Origin: Gracilaria vermiculophylla
Taxonomy: Eukaryota; Rhodophyta; Florideophyceae; Gracilariales; Gracilariaceae
Direction: 5' to 3'
NCBI GenBank assembly: GCA_019155205.2
Contig: JAHNZQ020003146.1
Coordinates: forward strand, 737,208-801,207
Length of the DNA stretch: 64,000 nucleotides
Both the position numbers and the translations under genes were made by a program. This document shows, one piece after another, positions 1 to 10,785 of this stretch. Under the pieces are notes generated by a model, which was not told the DNA's origin, ran no database searches, and saw only the letters and a program-made list of their open reading frames with translations. Position 1 is the stretch's first letter. Each line of letters starts with the position of its first letter.

Positions 1-287
1 CAGTTGCTCCAGCAGTTCTGCGAGGATCTGTGGACGATGCCATAGTTTACGAATGTTGTTGACGACTCTGATTGATGTAACAGTCACAATTCACCCTTTG
101 TTGTTGTGGACACAGTTCAGCCCTGCCAGCGTCGACAACATGATAAGGATATCAGAACAAAAAAAAATTGGGAAAAGTTTTAATGTTTTCACCTAACTAC
201 AAAGTAATTAAAATTGACCTCATATGAGTTCATTTGACCTCATATGAGGTCGCTGGTCAGATAGACACTAGGGTGATATTGTAGAGT
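1..287. other. Unassigned sequence at window start
   Basis: I see no coding signal on either strand. It is probably flanking or internal transposon DNA, because the next 18 kb is almost entirely mobile elements. A short direct repeat of a CTCATATGAG-like string occurs near 219-248. Confidence 0.4.
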
Positions 288-769
288 GGTTTTATGGCGT
301 GATATTCCTTAGGAGGGCTCGTATTCTATGAAGTAAGCCACGTGGTGCATAACTCGGCCGGCGTGCGCTACAGTATCCTTAAAAGACGTTGAAGTTTATA
401 CTATTTTGGTTAGTTTGTGCACGTAATTACTACAGTAGTGAGACCTGTCAAGGCGGGCTCCCGGCTTGATACTTAGTCTGCCGGTCGAGCTCCAATTCTG
501 GGGAAGTAAACCAAGCGCCCTTGAGTCTTCATCTACTTTTCCGGTTGGAGACTCTCGTCGATAATCCTAAGCTTGCTAAGCCACCGATCCCCAGGTCGGC
601 TCATAGCAGCACCTGCAGGACCATTATGCGCCCATTGAAACTCCTCCACCGCATGGTGTTTGCAGCTTCCCTTTAAGAATTCCCCCGGCTCGCGATAGCG
701 AATACCGTAGATCAACTTTACGGACTCGCGACTTTGGAGTCAACAAAAACTCCTAACAGACATTGTGCT
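288..769 (-). repeat. ~480-bp dispersed repeat, copy A (inverted relative to copy B)
   Basis: This segment is the reverse complement, with scattered mismatches, of 2412-2891. Landmarks in both copies are GTTAGGAGTTTTTGTTGACT, a GGTGGAGCTCGACCGG-like block, and AGGAATATCACGCCATAAAA. No coding capacity is visible. The outer ends carry TGTTAGG-like and CCTAACCA-like strings, which would fit a solo LTR, but I could not identify a target-site duplication, so solo LTR versus MITE is undecided. Copy B interrupts a Myb-like transposon ORF, which shows that this repeat moves or moved. Confidence 0.75.
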
Positions 770-1728
770 GCTTTAAACTGTTCAATTGAAAGCTAACGTA
801 AATTATTCTGCAGTACTTAGCAGACAGCGGAGCCGTCATTCGGTCACAGTTTTCCATTTTCTTAGAACTCTTGAAAAGTATGAAGTAAAGAATCTACAGA
901 GCGTCCTCAATTTCCGAGTCCTACAAAAAACGCGGAATAAAACATGCATTTTGTCGAGGAAAAGATTCATGCGAAATATATGCAACAAATGCTGATCAAA
1001 ATGTTTCTTTGTCAAAAACATGGCGTGAAATAGAAAAAGTGATTTTTCAAGATTGAAAGAATTGAAGTAAATAATTGTAGTAGAGGATCATCATAAAGCA
1101 AAAAAGGTTACATGGAATGCAAATATGGCAAACTGGAAAAAATTGGAAACTGTTTTGATTTCCACCATAACAATGAGCTTCTATAACCTTGATGGCGACT
1201 AGTTTTAAAGACCGAGCGTAAAGAAAGAATGCTATAAACTTCACACAAGAAACTCCAAATCAGGATCTGAAGTGGGATGGCCTTGTATTTGAATGCATGG
1301 AGAGACCAATATTACGTTTTTGGTAAAAATATGCACTGTGCATTTTGTCAAAACGTTTTCTCGAACTATATGCTACCTTATCGATACTTTATTCTCCAAA
1401 ATAAATTTTCATTTTTCAGCAAGACTGTGTACCGGCATGCAAATCTAAATTTGTGATAGAATGGGTCCAAGAAGCCCACCATGGGGTAGTGTAATTGCCT
1501 AGTGCGCTCACCAGACGTAAATTATTTAGAGGACTTTTACACCGAAAAGTAAACAGAAAAGAAGAGACACGGCGACTTATCCACGCCACAGCGTAACATG
1601 TCCCAATTGGATCGTATGCTGTTCAAAAGCAATGTAGAATCAAAACATGTCCCTGGCGTAGACATCGCTTTTCCCGGGAGAGCACAGAAGCAAAAACGCA
1701 CAGCGCCCCGATAAATTGTGTTGCTTCC
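770..1728. other. Non-coding flank of Harbinger-like element 1
   Basis: AT-rich sequence without a convincing gene. It lies upstream of the Myb/SANT-like pseudogene and probably belongs to the same transposon as its 5' non-coding part. No terminal inverted repeat was identified by eye. Confidence 0.4.
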
Positions 1729-3053
1729 GTGACCAAAACTTCTACATCTCTTCAATCTCAGACACAACCAGTCCAAACGCATAAGACATCTTTTCTATAT
1801 ATGTCGCACAGTACGACAGATCCAGCCACTGCCACATTATTGCCAACAGCCGTCTTATACCCTGACAGCGTCATTGCAAACTTTGTAAATGAAAATGACG
1901 CGCCAAAACTCCCGCAACCATCAGACTCTCCGAGTCCCAACACAGATTGCTCCACCACTGAGAATCAGCACTACAGTCATGATACTGTAGTTCTCTCTTT
2001 AGAAATGATGAAAAATGCTGGATATGGGGATCACAAGAAGCATAGAAAGTCCTTAAAGGAAGTACTCAAAGTAGCTACAGATCTTACAAAGAAGAAGAAC
2101 AACATATCGCGTTCACCAAAATCATGGCAGAAGAAATTTATGCGCATCAAATAGGAGTACTCGGCATACATATCGAAGACTACCAAGTCTGGTGGGGATG
2201 GGAACGACCCAGATATTTACGGCAAGTCAGACTGTTTTGAACAAATTTATGAGCTAGAGAACGACAAAGCTCGAAGAATTCCCCGGCCATTAGTGACAGT
2301 GAAATGGGAAGTTTCGAAGTGGAAGAGACGCAGTCGAGCTCTTGAAAGAGAAAAAAGCAAACTCGCAAAGAAGCAGATGTGTTACTATCAGTTCTCTTTT
2401 CGAGATAGTAGAGCACAACGTCCGTTAGGAGTTTTTGTTGACTCCAAAGGCGCGAGTTCCTAAAGCTGGTCTCCGGTAATCGCTTTCGCCAGCCGGGGGA
2501 TTTCTTAAAGGGGATATGCAAAAACCAAGCGGAGGGAGAGGTTCACTGGGTGGAAAATGCTCCTACAGGCGCTGCTATGATGTGAACGGGTGATCGGCTT
2601 AGAAACCTGAGGATGATCGACGAGAGCCTCCAACCGGAAAAGTAGATGAAGACTCAAGGGTGCTTGTCTTTACTTCCCCAGAGGTGGAGCTCGACCGGCA
2701 GATTAAGTATCAAGCCGGGAGCCCGCCTCGGCAGGTCTCACTACTGTTGATATTACTGCACAAACTATCGTAAATAAATATAAATTCTACCCTCCTTCAA
2801 GAATATTGTAGCGCATGTGGGCCGGATTATGCCCCATGTGGCTCAGTTTATATAATTTGAGCCCTCCTTAGGAATATCACGCCATAAAACCTAACCACCA
2901 TATTTCCTTAGGAGCGACTGTACTGCAGCAGAGGGTTCTTTTCTGAAGCAATCCGAGGCCTCCCAGCAGGATCTTTTTGAGAAAATGAAGAAAAGCAACG
3001 AAGAAAAGGTGAAGTTAAGGATCAACATGGAACGTTTTGTGGAGAGGTTCTAG
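1729..3053 (+). pseudogene. Myb/SANT-like ORF of Harbinger element 1, broken
   Basis: The reading frame starts near 1729 and encodes a low-complexity Ser/Thr/Pro N-terminus. A Myb/SANT-like DNA-binding region follows (SWQKKFMRIK, then EYSAY, then a Gly/Asp turn and a CFEQIYELENDK helix). The frame has a TAG at 2152-2154 and then continues with family-like residues to about 2400. There it is interrupted by repeat copy B (2412-2891). After the insert, the frame around 2934-3053 gives a charged coiled-coil tail ending in RFVERF and a stop. This layout matches the DNA-binding second ORF of PIF/Harbinger transposons. Its partner transposase faces it at 3191-4162. The family call is inferred from the pattern; the breaks are seen directly. 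Confidence 0.6.
2412..2891 (+). repeat. ~480-bp dispersed repeat, copy B, inserted in the Myb-like pseudogene
   Basis: This is the inverted partner of 288-769. It lies inside the Myb/SANT-like frame: coding similarity stops just before it and resumes about 30-40 bases after it, in another frame. The insertion is therefore younger than the host element. The sequence from 2892 to about 2920 differs between the copies, so the exact right edge is uncertain. Confidence 0.75.
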
Positions 3054-3190
3054 TTGCCGACATCGAGTTTTTAAATTACGTAGTAGAGAAAGGGTTTTCT
3101 TTGCTTTTTGTCTCTCCAGGTTTTAATGGTAGGCTCATTCGGATCACCCTGTTCTTTTTGTGGAAGATAATGCTTTTCGGTAGCTTTACA

Positions 3191-4162
3191 TTAAATGCAC
3201 AAGTTGGGAATTATAGCACATGTGCTGCAGAACTGTACCATTTCTTCTTCATGGTGTAGCTTCAGACCATTCTTTAGAACCGAAAATCGGTGCCTGAGAA
3301 TCGCAAATGCGCAGTGTACAGGTTCCGTTGTCCGTTGGGCAATCCTATATCATGTTTGAAGGACAGGATTGGCCACAATTTACTTCTTGCTTAAGCTCTT
3401 CATCAAATTAACATCAAGACGAAAGGCACAGTCGCCTATGAGATGAGATCGAACCTTGACACTAGCAATATCCAAATCTGGAATATCCTGTCGGAGCCAA
3501 GGTCCTTCGTCTATCATTCTTTTCAAAGCGCAGCTCTAATTAATTGTATTATCTCCAAAACCCCCCCGCCGTCCAAAACCCATGTACAGATATCGGCGAT
3601 TTGCATCTACGACTGCGAAAAGAACAATACTGGGGAAGCCCTTGTAGCACCTGTACTCATAAAACTGCTCTTCCAGGCACAATAGCCATGGTATTTGTGT
3701 GCCATCGATGGCTTCTACGCAGTATGCCAGTCCGCGTATAGCTTAGAATCCCTCCATTACAGCTGCTATCTTTGATTCCGTTTATGGCAAACGATCTTTG
3801 TTATTAAACGCAGAACACATTACTCTGCTCACAGATTTTACATATTTGCTTACCGAACATTTCTCTATTCCGAGCTGCATACTAATCGCCTAGCAGCTTG
3901 CACCTCCACTAATCATAAGAAAATACTCGATCTGTAACGCGGGAGGAATTGAAGACCTGTAATTAGTTGTTTTCTTGCACTAAACGTGCTTTGATGCGCA
4001 CAGTAATGATTCAAACACTGTACAAAAAACCCAAAAAAGAGCTCTCCATGCTTTGCTCTCGAGAAAAGCTGGCTGCAATTCATAAAAGAGAAACCGGTTA
4101 TTGTCATTTCTTCTATGTATCTAAGCGCAACGTTGATTTAAATCACGATTTGTGTCTTCCAT
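3191..4162 (-). pseudogene. PIF/Harbinger-type DDE transposase, pseudogene (element 1)
   Basis: Read on the minus strand from an ATG at 4162 to a TAA at 3191-3193, the frame stays open over 972 bases with no net shift but carries about seven internal stops. Recognisable transposase landmarks, in order, are RSSIPP, a GIEKCSVSKYVKSV helix, CVEAIDGTQIPW (first catalytic Asp), YRCYKGFPSIVLFAVVDAN, GDCAFRL (second Asp) and a REPVHCAFAILRHRF-like region with the Glu. The tail carries the usual CAIIPNLCI. This is the DDE_4 Harbinger signature. Several stops sit where Gln is expected (for example after GGASC and MEGF), so CAG/CAA to TAG/TAA changes would explain them. It converges with the Myb-like pseudogene at 1729-3053, as in two-gene Harbinger elements. 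Confidence 0.8.
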
Positions 4163-4360
4163 TTTACGCGCGGTGGTGGCTATGGATGCTGCACTGGTTG
4201 CCGCTGCCGTAAACTCAATTTCATTATTATACGCTTTAATGGTTGCCAGAAGTGCAAAGCAGAGTGCTTTTCGTTTGTAAAGATCCATTTGGAGCAGATC
4301 GTAGCATATCCACTTGATGGGTTCGCTTCAGAAACGAACCCAAAGTACGGCACAGTTTTG

Positions 4361-4571
4361 GTGTAGTGTAGACTGCGGTTTATGGGCATGAAACGCATGT
4401 CAGATAGATAGCGAGGTCAAGGCGCAGGACTTGAGAACCGATGCATACTTGGCGCACGAGTACGTCGAGTGCCTTGCTTACCCACCGTAGGGTGCCGCGG
4501 CCAATTTATGGTCGCAAGTCATAGCCGCCGGCGTAGAAGTTGTGGGCATGCCTCTCTCTTTCGAGAGTTCC
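4361..4571 (+). repeat. Left direct terminal repeat of YR retrotransposon
   Basis: It is highly similar to 8454-8665. Both copies start GTGTAGTGTAGAC and share CATGAAACGCATGTCAGATA, CGATGCATACTTGGCGCACG, TGCCTTGCTTACCCACCGTA and a GGGCATGC..TCTCTCTTTC end. The copies differ at scattered positions, so insertion is not recent. Confidence 0.85.
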
Positions 4572-4633
4572 AAGACCAAATCCGGTGGCAGGCCCATTCA
4601 TACTGACAATAAATTACTCGGTCGCTTGCGTCT

Positions 4634-5350
4634 TTGAAGACCGCAACAGAGCTCACCAACACCATGGCCGGTGACCCAGTCATAAACTCTCTCTCCCTTG
4701 CCGAGGCACTTCTTGAGAAGTGCAGGGAAGTCTCCGGTGGAAAGACCATAACCCAAGCCAGGATCTCCAGAGACTGGATGGAGACCTACGCCCGGATTAC
4801 GGAACGAACAGACGGCGAGCAGCGCTTCGGCCTCACATGATACCATTTCGAAGCCGGCACGGCCACATCTGCCTTCGCCGGAGGCTTCTTCGACAACGAG
4901 GAGTGGACCCTGCGCCTCAAGCTCTCTAAGCAGCCGAGCATGTTCTCGGTGGCCGAGCATGAGGCGAAATACGTCAACGCCGCCGGCTACTGGTCTGCCA
5001 TGCACCACGTTTTCTATGCTCTGAGGCAGGAGGCGTTCGATGCCGGTAAGAAATACGCATCCAAGAAGTTCGATGCCTCGGCGTACATCTTCGTTCACTA
5101 CTCCCTACGGGTGCTTGGACTCCGCGCCGATTTTTACCGCATGGCGTCGAAGGACCCGATGTACGCGAAGCTTGTCTCGTCTAGGCTCGAGTGCCGTGGC
5201 GAAGTCGCGATAGCGGACGACCTGGACGAGGTACTGACAACCATAAAGTCGCATCTCTCCAGCCAGATGTTCAAGGCCGTGGCCACCCTCAAGGCAAGCA
5301 ACGCAACGAAGCGTGCAGGAAAGAAGGGTGGTGTTGCCGACGAGAATTAG
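4634..5350 (+). pseudogene. Gag-like ORF of the YR retrotransposon
   Basis: One reading frame runs from an ATG at 4634 (a second ATG at 4664 begins MAGDPVINSL) to a TAG at 5348-5350, broken once by TGA at 4838-4840. The stop follows FGLT and precedes YHFE, where Trp (TGG) would fit. The product would be about 238 residues: helical, charged, with a basic C-terminus (NATKRAGKKGG). I see no zinc knuckle. The Gag role is inferred from its position as first ORF of the element, not from a recognised domain. Confidence 0.5.
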
Positions 5351-5433
5351 TCGGCGGAGCCATGGGGCGTCCTTTATGGCGTGTGCTATAAACACACGTC
5401 GACGCGTGGCGCCAGATCGGTGCTTCGAAATTC

Positions 5434-6900
5434 TTGTGCAGAAGCATCCAGTGTGGGATATACGAGCAATCGCACCAGGCCTTCATGCGGGGGCAAGGGG
5501 TGGAGCTTGGGGATATCTCACAGACAGAAGAAGATTTGGAGTTCGCCAAGGAGGACATCAGGAAGGGCCTTGCATCGGAAATCTACCAAGAGATGAGCCA
5601 CGATCACGCTCGGCGAGCGTTGGCGGCTTGCACCATCGTCTCGTCGGCCTTTGTCGTCTGGCAGGACAAGGACGGCGAGCTATCGGTGCGGTTCGTGGTC
5701 AACGTGTCAGTTCAACCAGGGCACTGGTCGTAAGGTTCCGTTCGTATGGAGACACTCGCATAGTTTGCGATGAGCGTTCAACCCGAGGACCACATGTTGT
5801 CGTTCGATATCGAGAAGGGCTTCCGTCACCTTCGTCTTCACCCTGCTATTCGGGACTGGTTCATCTTCCAGTACCATGGGAATTACTACCAGTGCGTGGC
5901 CCTGATATTTGGGTGGGGTCGCTCCCCGCTCTTGTTTACTCGCCTGATGGCCCCGTTCGTCGCCGAGCTGAGGTCGTAAAGGTACAGGGTCCTTCCGTAC
6001 GTGGGCGACGTCCTGCTCATCCGTACTCCGTATGATGTCAAGTCGGGCCTGGCAGACTGCCAGTCGGCAAGGGACCGTGTCGACAAGTTACTACGCCGCC
6101 TGGGCCTCCTGCGGCACCCGGAGAAGGGCGAGTGGAAGAGATCTCCCGTCGTCGATCACCTCGAAGTCCGGGTGGACACGACGTCGATTAGGTTCACGGT
6201 CCTCCCGTACAAGGTGGACCACGTCCGTGTGTCTGCCAAGGGTCTCCCGAAGCAGGTCCGGAACAGGCGGCTGTGGGTAAGCGTGAGCAAAGTGCAGACG
6301 TTGTGCGGCACGTGTGTCTCGCCGTCCCTCGCGCTGCCCTGAGTCAGGTTTTACACTTGGTCCTTGTATTGCGACATAGGTACCGGGCGAGCCTGTAACA
6401 GCCGTGGTCGCTGCCGCTTGTCCCACCAGTCTATCCGGGACCTAGGGTTCTCGAAGAGGCTGGCTGGTCCGGATTTGGACGGACGGCCGATGGTTCCCGC
6501 CGCACCACAGGCTGCCATGCACACCGACGCGGCGGATGTCGGGTACGGGGATACGTTGAACGACAAGGACCTGCTGCCTGGGGTCGCTGGAATGTGGTAC
6601 GACCAGGGGTTATGGAGCTGGAAGGATCGTAACGAGTCTATCACATTCCGGGAGATGAAGGCCATCCGCAAGAATTCTTCAAGGCATGATCGGGCAAGAA
6701 GTCAAGGACCGTGGACTCCGCGAGTTGCTCGTACACGTGGACAATTAGGCGTTTTTGCACATCACAAACAGCTTCGTAACAGCCAGCGGGCCCCTCATGC
6801 GCGAGCTCCGCCGGTTGAAGGTGTGTCTGTCCAAGCTGGGCGTGCACATCCGCGCGGAGTGGCTACCATCAGCTGTCAACAAGTTTGCTGACGCTCTATC
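5434..6900 (+). pseudogene. Reverse transcriptase and RNase H region of the YR retrotransposon
   Basis: The RT frame shows MLSFDIEKGFRHLRLHP (catalytic Asp of the palm), FGWGRSPLLFTRLMAP and LPYVGDVLLI, where the usual YVDD box has become YVGD. Stops interrupt the frame near 5731, 5761, 5977 and 6340. The RNase H part begins around HTDAADVGYG (6520s), includes ITFREMKAI (6640s), changes frame near 6680-6750, and ends with the typical VNKFADALSRWFP (about 6876-6914). The loss of the second catalytic Asp plus stops and a shift make it non-functional. Confidence 0.75.
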
Positions 6901-7319
6901 GCGATGGTTCCCCCGCGACGACCTGTCGATCAGACGGCAGCTGCGGTGCTCCATCGCGGATGGGATGCGGGAGCACGTCGAGGCTTTCAGGTACCGCCCC
7001 CTCGGCGAGCACCCCGTCTTCCTGCGCAAGAGGGCGATTGAGGAGTTGAAGCGGCCGTGAGACGACGGCATGATTCGGCTTCTGTACCCTCCAGGGGACG
7101 TCGTAATGGCGACGGTGTACAAGTTGGCTCGCACGAGGGCACCAGCCATCCTGCTGATTCCGGACGTGCCTCGGCAGGCGTGGCATCCAGCGGCCATCCG
7201 GCTGGCTCGTCGCTACACACGGCTCCCGCACAACCCGGAGAAAGTGTGGAAAGCGCAGCGGTGGGTGAACCCGTCGTGGCGGCTGCTGGAGCTGGAGATC
7301 AACTTGTGATGACGCGATC

Positions 7320-8424
7320 AACAGCCCGGCTCGCCACTCTTGGTGACGGTGCTGCGGCTCACGTCGGAACTGTCGCAGGACGGTCCAAAGCAGCGCGGCA
7401 CGCAGCCGAGCTCGTAGCCCAACATGCGTGGAGTGAGAGAACGGACTCATCTCGCCAGTCACAGTGGAAGGCCTGGATCGAGTCCTGCATGCAGGATGAC
7501 CGCCAGTCTGTGCCCATGACGGAAGGAATCCTAGTTGAATTTATCGGGTGGCTCAAAATATCGCGGGAGTGGGGCACACGGCAAGTAGGGGCCTCGTCTA
7601 TCCCATAGTACGTGTCGGCGGTCCACCGCATGCATGAGCTGTATACGGGATTGGCGGTTCCAGTGTTCCCGTTTCCGGAATCTGTAATCTATACGTACGG
7701 CCAGTAGGAGGAGGCTAAGTACCCGAAGGACCTGGTGCGATGCGGCATCGATGCGGAGAACATGCTTCATATCTGGAATCTCGGCATGCAGACACCAACG
7801 CTTGGTGTTCTCCGGGACTGCGCCGTATGCGTGTTTTCGTACTGCCTCAACGGGCTGCGCGAATCTCCGGTGATGACGCTAAAGGCAAGCAAGGTCCGTG
7901 TTGAGGGAGATGCGCTGACTGCCCGTCTGTGCTACTGGAAAGGGCGTAAGGCCAGTGCGGAGCCGCTGGTGATATACCTCCGGTCCTCGTCAGAGGTCTC
8001 GTCTCCGCTGCATCTATTCAAGCGGTGGATGCTCAGCACAGGTCGCCATCCTCGATTCTTTGCAATGAATGGCGAGCCGGAGGGTGACGAGAAGGAATCT
8101 CTAACACGGGCTCTTTCACGCTGCCTGTCAGCGCTCAAACTAAGCGCCCCGCCAGATGGCAAGTACACCAGTCAATCTCTGCGCATCGACTCTCACATGG
8201 AACAAGTATTGCTCGCAACTCCGCTTGCGGTTCGGATGTCAAGGTTAGGATGGGGCGAGAGCAGTAGGGAAATGACTACTCTCTACTTTGACCGGACTAT
8301 TCGCACCAGTGGTGCGGCAGTCTGGTTTTTCGGAGCGCCGTATCTGCCTGTCTCTACAGTGCAGGCAATGCCGCGCGCCGTTTCTATCGGTGTGCGCGCA
8401 AGAGCGCACGCACCGACCTCGTAA
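7320..8424 (+). pseudogene. Tyrosine recombinase of the YR retrotransposon
   Basis: A frame from about 7310 carries an N-terminal SAM-like region (QSQWKAWIESCM, TEGILVEFIGWL), then TAG stops at 7606-7608 and 7705-7707. The catalytic half is open to 8424 (TAA). It shows GLRESPVMTLK (first catalytic Arg), YWKGRKAS (Lys hairpin), SLRIDSH in place of the usual H-x-x-R-G-x-x-T motif, and TTLYFDRTI with the Tyr nucleophile. This order matches the recombinases of DIRS/Ngaro elements, which replace the DDE integrase. The first stop lies where Gln would fit (CAG to TAG). Confidence 0.7.
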
Positions 8425-8453
8425 CCTCGGGACCGGAGGATTTTGGCTGTTTC

Positions 8454-8665
8454 GTGTAGTGTAGACCGCGGTTTATGCGCATGAAACGCATGTCAGATAG
8501 ATAGCGAGGTCAAGTCGCAGGACTTGAGACACGATGCATACTTGGCGCACGTGTACGTCGTGTGCCTTGCTTACCCACCGTATGGTGCCGGGACCTATAT
8601 ATGGTCGCGAGTCAAACCCGCCGGCATAGAAATTGCGGGCATGCTTCTCTCTTTCCCGCCCACCC
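8454..8665 (+). repeat. Right direct terminal repeat of YR retrotransposon
   Basis: Partner of 4361-4571. After the shared TCTCTCTTT the right copy carries about 45 extra bases before a similar TTTGGAGGGTTC string, so an insertion or an additional B-type repeat unit lies just right of it. Confidence 0.8.
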
Positions 8666-9291
8666 AACCCGTGGCTTTGCCACGATTTCTCTCTCTTTGG
8701 AGGGTTCAACGCGGCATTTACTGTGGCTGTACTGGACTTCTCCGGTTTCTGTACACGTGTTTGACGAAGGGATGATCAGCCCCGCTGAGAACCCTACCGG
8801 AGAAAGGGAACGGGAGGAAGAGATGGGGTTGAACGAAATTGTCCCGCGCATTTTGTAGACACAGTTGGTGCTTTTAAGTCGGGAGGAACGCACGGCAGTT
8901 CGTCAATTTCTTTTAGTTGCTTTGAGTTCGAATCTGTCCAAGCGTACGTACCCGACGAGTTTGAACGGCGGTTTATATTGCTGGAAGCAGCCCCGGGTTA
9001 GATTTACAGTAAACGAATGCATTTCGGCAAAGTGAACACATGCACCTTGTCATATTGGGATGGCTTTTCTGAGAGTTTTAAGGAAAGGAGACATGAGATG
9101 TCTTGGTGTAGAAACCCCTTTAGAGCCTCTTCACCGGCGACAAGAGAACGGCCATCAAATCACCAAAACGTGTGCGCGTGCCTTCCGTTTATTGGCGCAA
9201 ACCTTTTTGCTTATTTGCTTTTTTGCTCGTTACCCTTCCATCTCCAACGGGCGGCAAATCTGAGCTTCATCACCGCCTCAAGCTGCGTCAG
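8666..9291. other. Junction between YR retrotransposon and Harbinger element 2
   Basis: No independent gene is seen. The right part probably belongs to the 5' end of Harbinger element 2, whose transposase reading frame is already open from about 9172. No terminal inverted repeat was identified. Confidence 0.35.
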
Positions 9292-10760
9292 ATGTTATAC
9301 TCTCTGATCGTTGAGGAACAAGATGAAGCTCTCAATGAGCTCACAAAAGAATTGCTCAGTAGCAGTGATTCCGAGATTGAGGAAATAAAACATGGAGGTT
9401 CTTCCGTTGGTAGAGCACCAAACTTGACCGTAAAAGACAGAGAGGTCATCAACAGGTCTACAAGGAATAACTTGCCAATACTTCTGTATATACCGAAGTG
9501 AATTTCCGTCGTAGATTCCATATTTCCCGGAACCTGTTCCAAACTATAAGTGAAAAAATTGGAACTCAATACCACTACTTTCTACAGAGTCCTGACTGCA
9601 GAGAAATACAGGGGTATAGCACGGAACAGAAGGTCATAGCCGCACTCCGCCTTTTAGCTTATGGATGCGCCGCGGACAGCGTCTACGAAATTATTCTTAT
9701 GGCGCAATCCACAACAGCCGAGTCCTTGACAAACTTTTGTCAATGTGTGATTGCCAGATTTGGTGAGGAATTCTTACGAGTTACCAACGCCACAGATCTT
9801 GCATGAATACTAAGGAAAAATCGTCATAGGGGGCTTCCGGGTTTGATTGGGAGCATTGATTGCACAAAATGGTTATGAAAAAACTGTCCAGTAGCATGGA
9901 GGGGACAATATCAGGGCAGAGAAAGGAAACCAGCTGTAACTCTGGAGGCCATAGCGAATGATAAGCTTTGGATTTGGCATGCATTCTTTGGCACAGCTGG
10001 TAGCGAGAACGATATCAATGTACTCGAAACATCGCCACTTCTGAACAAAATAGCGGATGGATCTTTTCCCTCAAAGGTTTCCTACCTTTTGAACGGGAAG
10101 GAAAGAGCGGTAACGTATTTTCTATGTGATGGTGTGTATCCAAGGTACCCGTTATTTGTGCACACTGTTCACGAAACAGTCACGAAGAAAGAGAAACTGC
10201 TGGCAAAATGGCAAGAAGGAAGACGAAAAGATGTTGAACGAGCATTTGTGGTTCTACAAAGGCGATGGCACATACTTTGCCGCCCGTCGAGGTTCTGGAC
10301 TGTGAGGTCGATGAGAAATGCTATGTATTGTTGCATAATATTGCATAATATGATGGTCGAAGAAGAGCTATCGGAAGACGATATAATGTTGCCGGACTCA
10401 ACTGCGATCCAGGATGAAGAAGCGGTGCACTTTGGACACCCGGTGTGGGCTGATGATAATTATCACGGACTTGAAGGTACGATTGCAGGTTTATGTCAGG
10501 GAGAAGAATTCTACGAGATGAAGAAAAGCTGCGATGTTTGTAACAAGATGTCACCGAACATTTATGGAGTTTGCATGGAAACACGTAAACAAAAGTTTCT
10601 CACCAGAGAGTACTACTTCGTTGATGGAAGACGCGACCCCCTCCACCAGCAAATTCCTTCCTCACGCGCTTGCGTGAGCTTCTACGCTCGCAGGCTCGCT
10701 CCGGCACCCTGCTCGCATGTGAGACTTTTGGAGGGTTCGTCGAATTTTTCTGCAATATGA
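9292..10760 (+). pseudogene. PIF/Harbinger-type transposase, plant-like subgroup, pseudogene (element 2)
   Basis: The N-terminus (MLYSLIVEEQDEALNELTKE, then an acidic Ser patch, GGSSVGRAPN and KDRE) lies in one frame to about 9497. The rest is shifted by one frame from 9498: FRRRFHISRNLFQTI, an EQKVIAALRLLAYGCAADSV helix, IGSIDCTKW (first catalytic Asp), NCPVAWRGQYQGRE, WIWHAFFGTAGSENDINVL, YFLCDGVYPRYPLF (second Asp) and DVERAFVVLQRRWHIL (Glu). TGA stops at 9804-9806 and near 9876 fit CGA (Arg) and TGG (Trp) codons hit by transitions. The domain order is that of plant-type PIF transposases. It converges with the Myb/SANT-like ORF at 10786-11691. Confidence 0.85.
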
Positions 10761-10785
10761 GCCTACAAACAGGCCAAGCAAAGTG

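Larger units (their letters stand above)
4361..8665 (+). mobile_element. Tyrosine-recombinase retrotransposon (DIRS order, Ngaro/PAT-like), degraded
   Basis: The element is bounded by direct repeats at 4361-4571 and 8454-8665. Between them, in order on the plus strand, are a gag-like frame (about 4634-5350), a reverse transcriptase region (about 5434-6340), an RNase H region (about 6500-6900) and a tyrosine recombinase (about 7320-8424). RT followed by RNase H and a tyrosine recombinase instead of a DDE integrase is the hallmark of DIRS-order elements. Direct rather than inverted ends point to the PAT/Ngaro arrangement, although the extra right-hand repeat unit expected for split direct repeats was not delimited. 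All frames carry stops or shifts, so the copy is dead. Confidence 0.75.

Noticed and set aside
1437..1700. Possible mariner-like remnant upstream of element 1 (phrases like an HTH or catalytic box)
   Set aside because: A few words around 1415-1510 (FQQD-like and SPDVN-like readings) suggest a Tc1 fragment, but I could not read a continuous frame, so it is not annotated.
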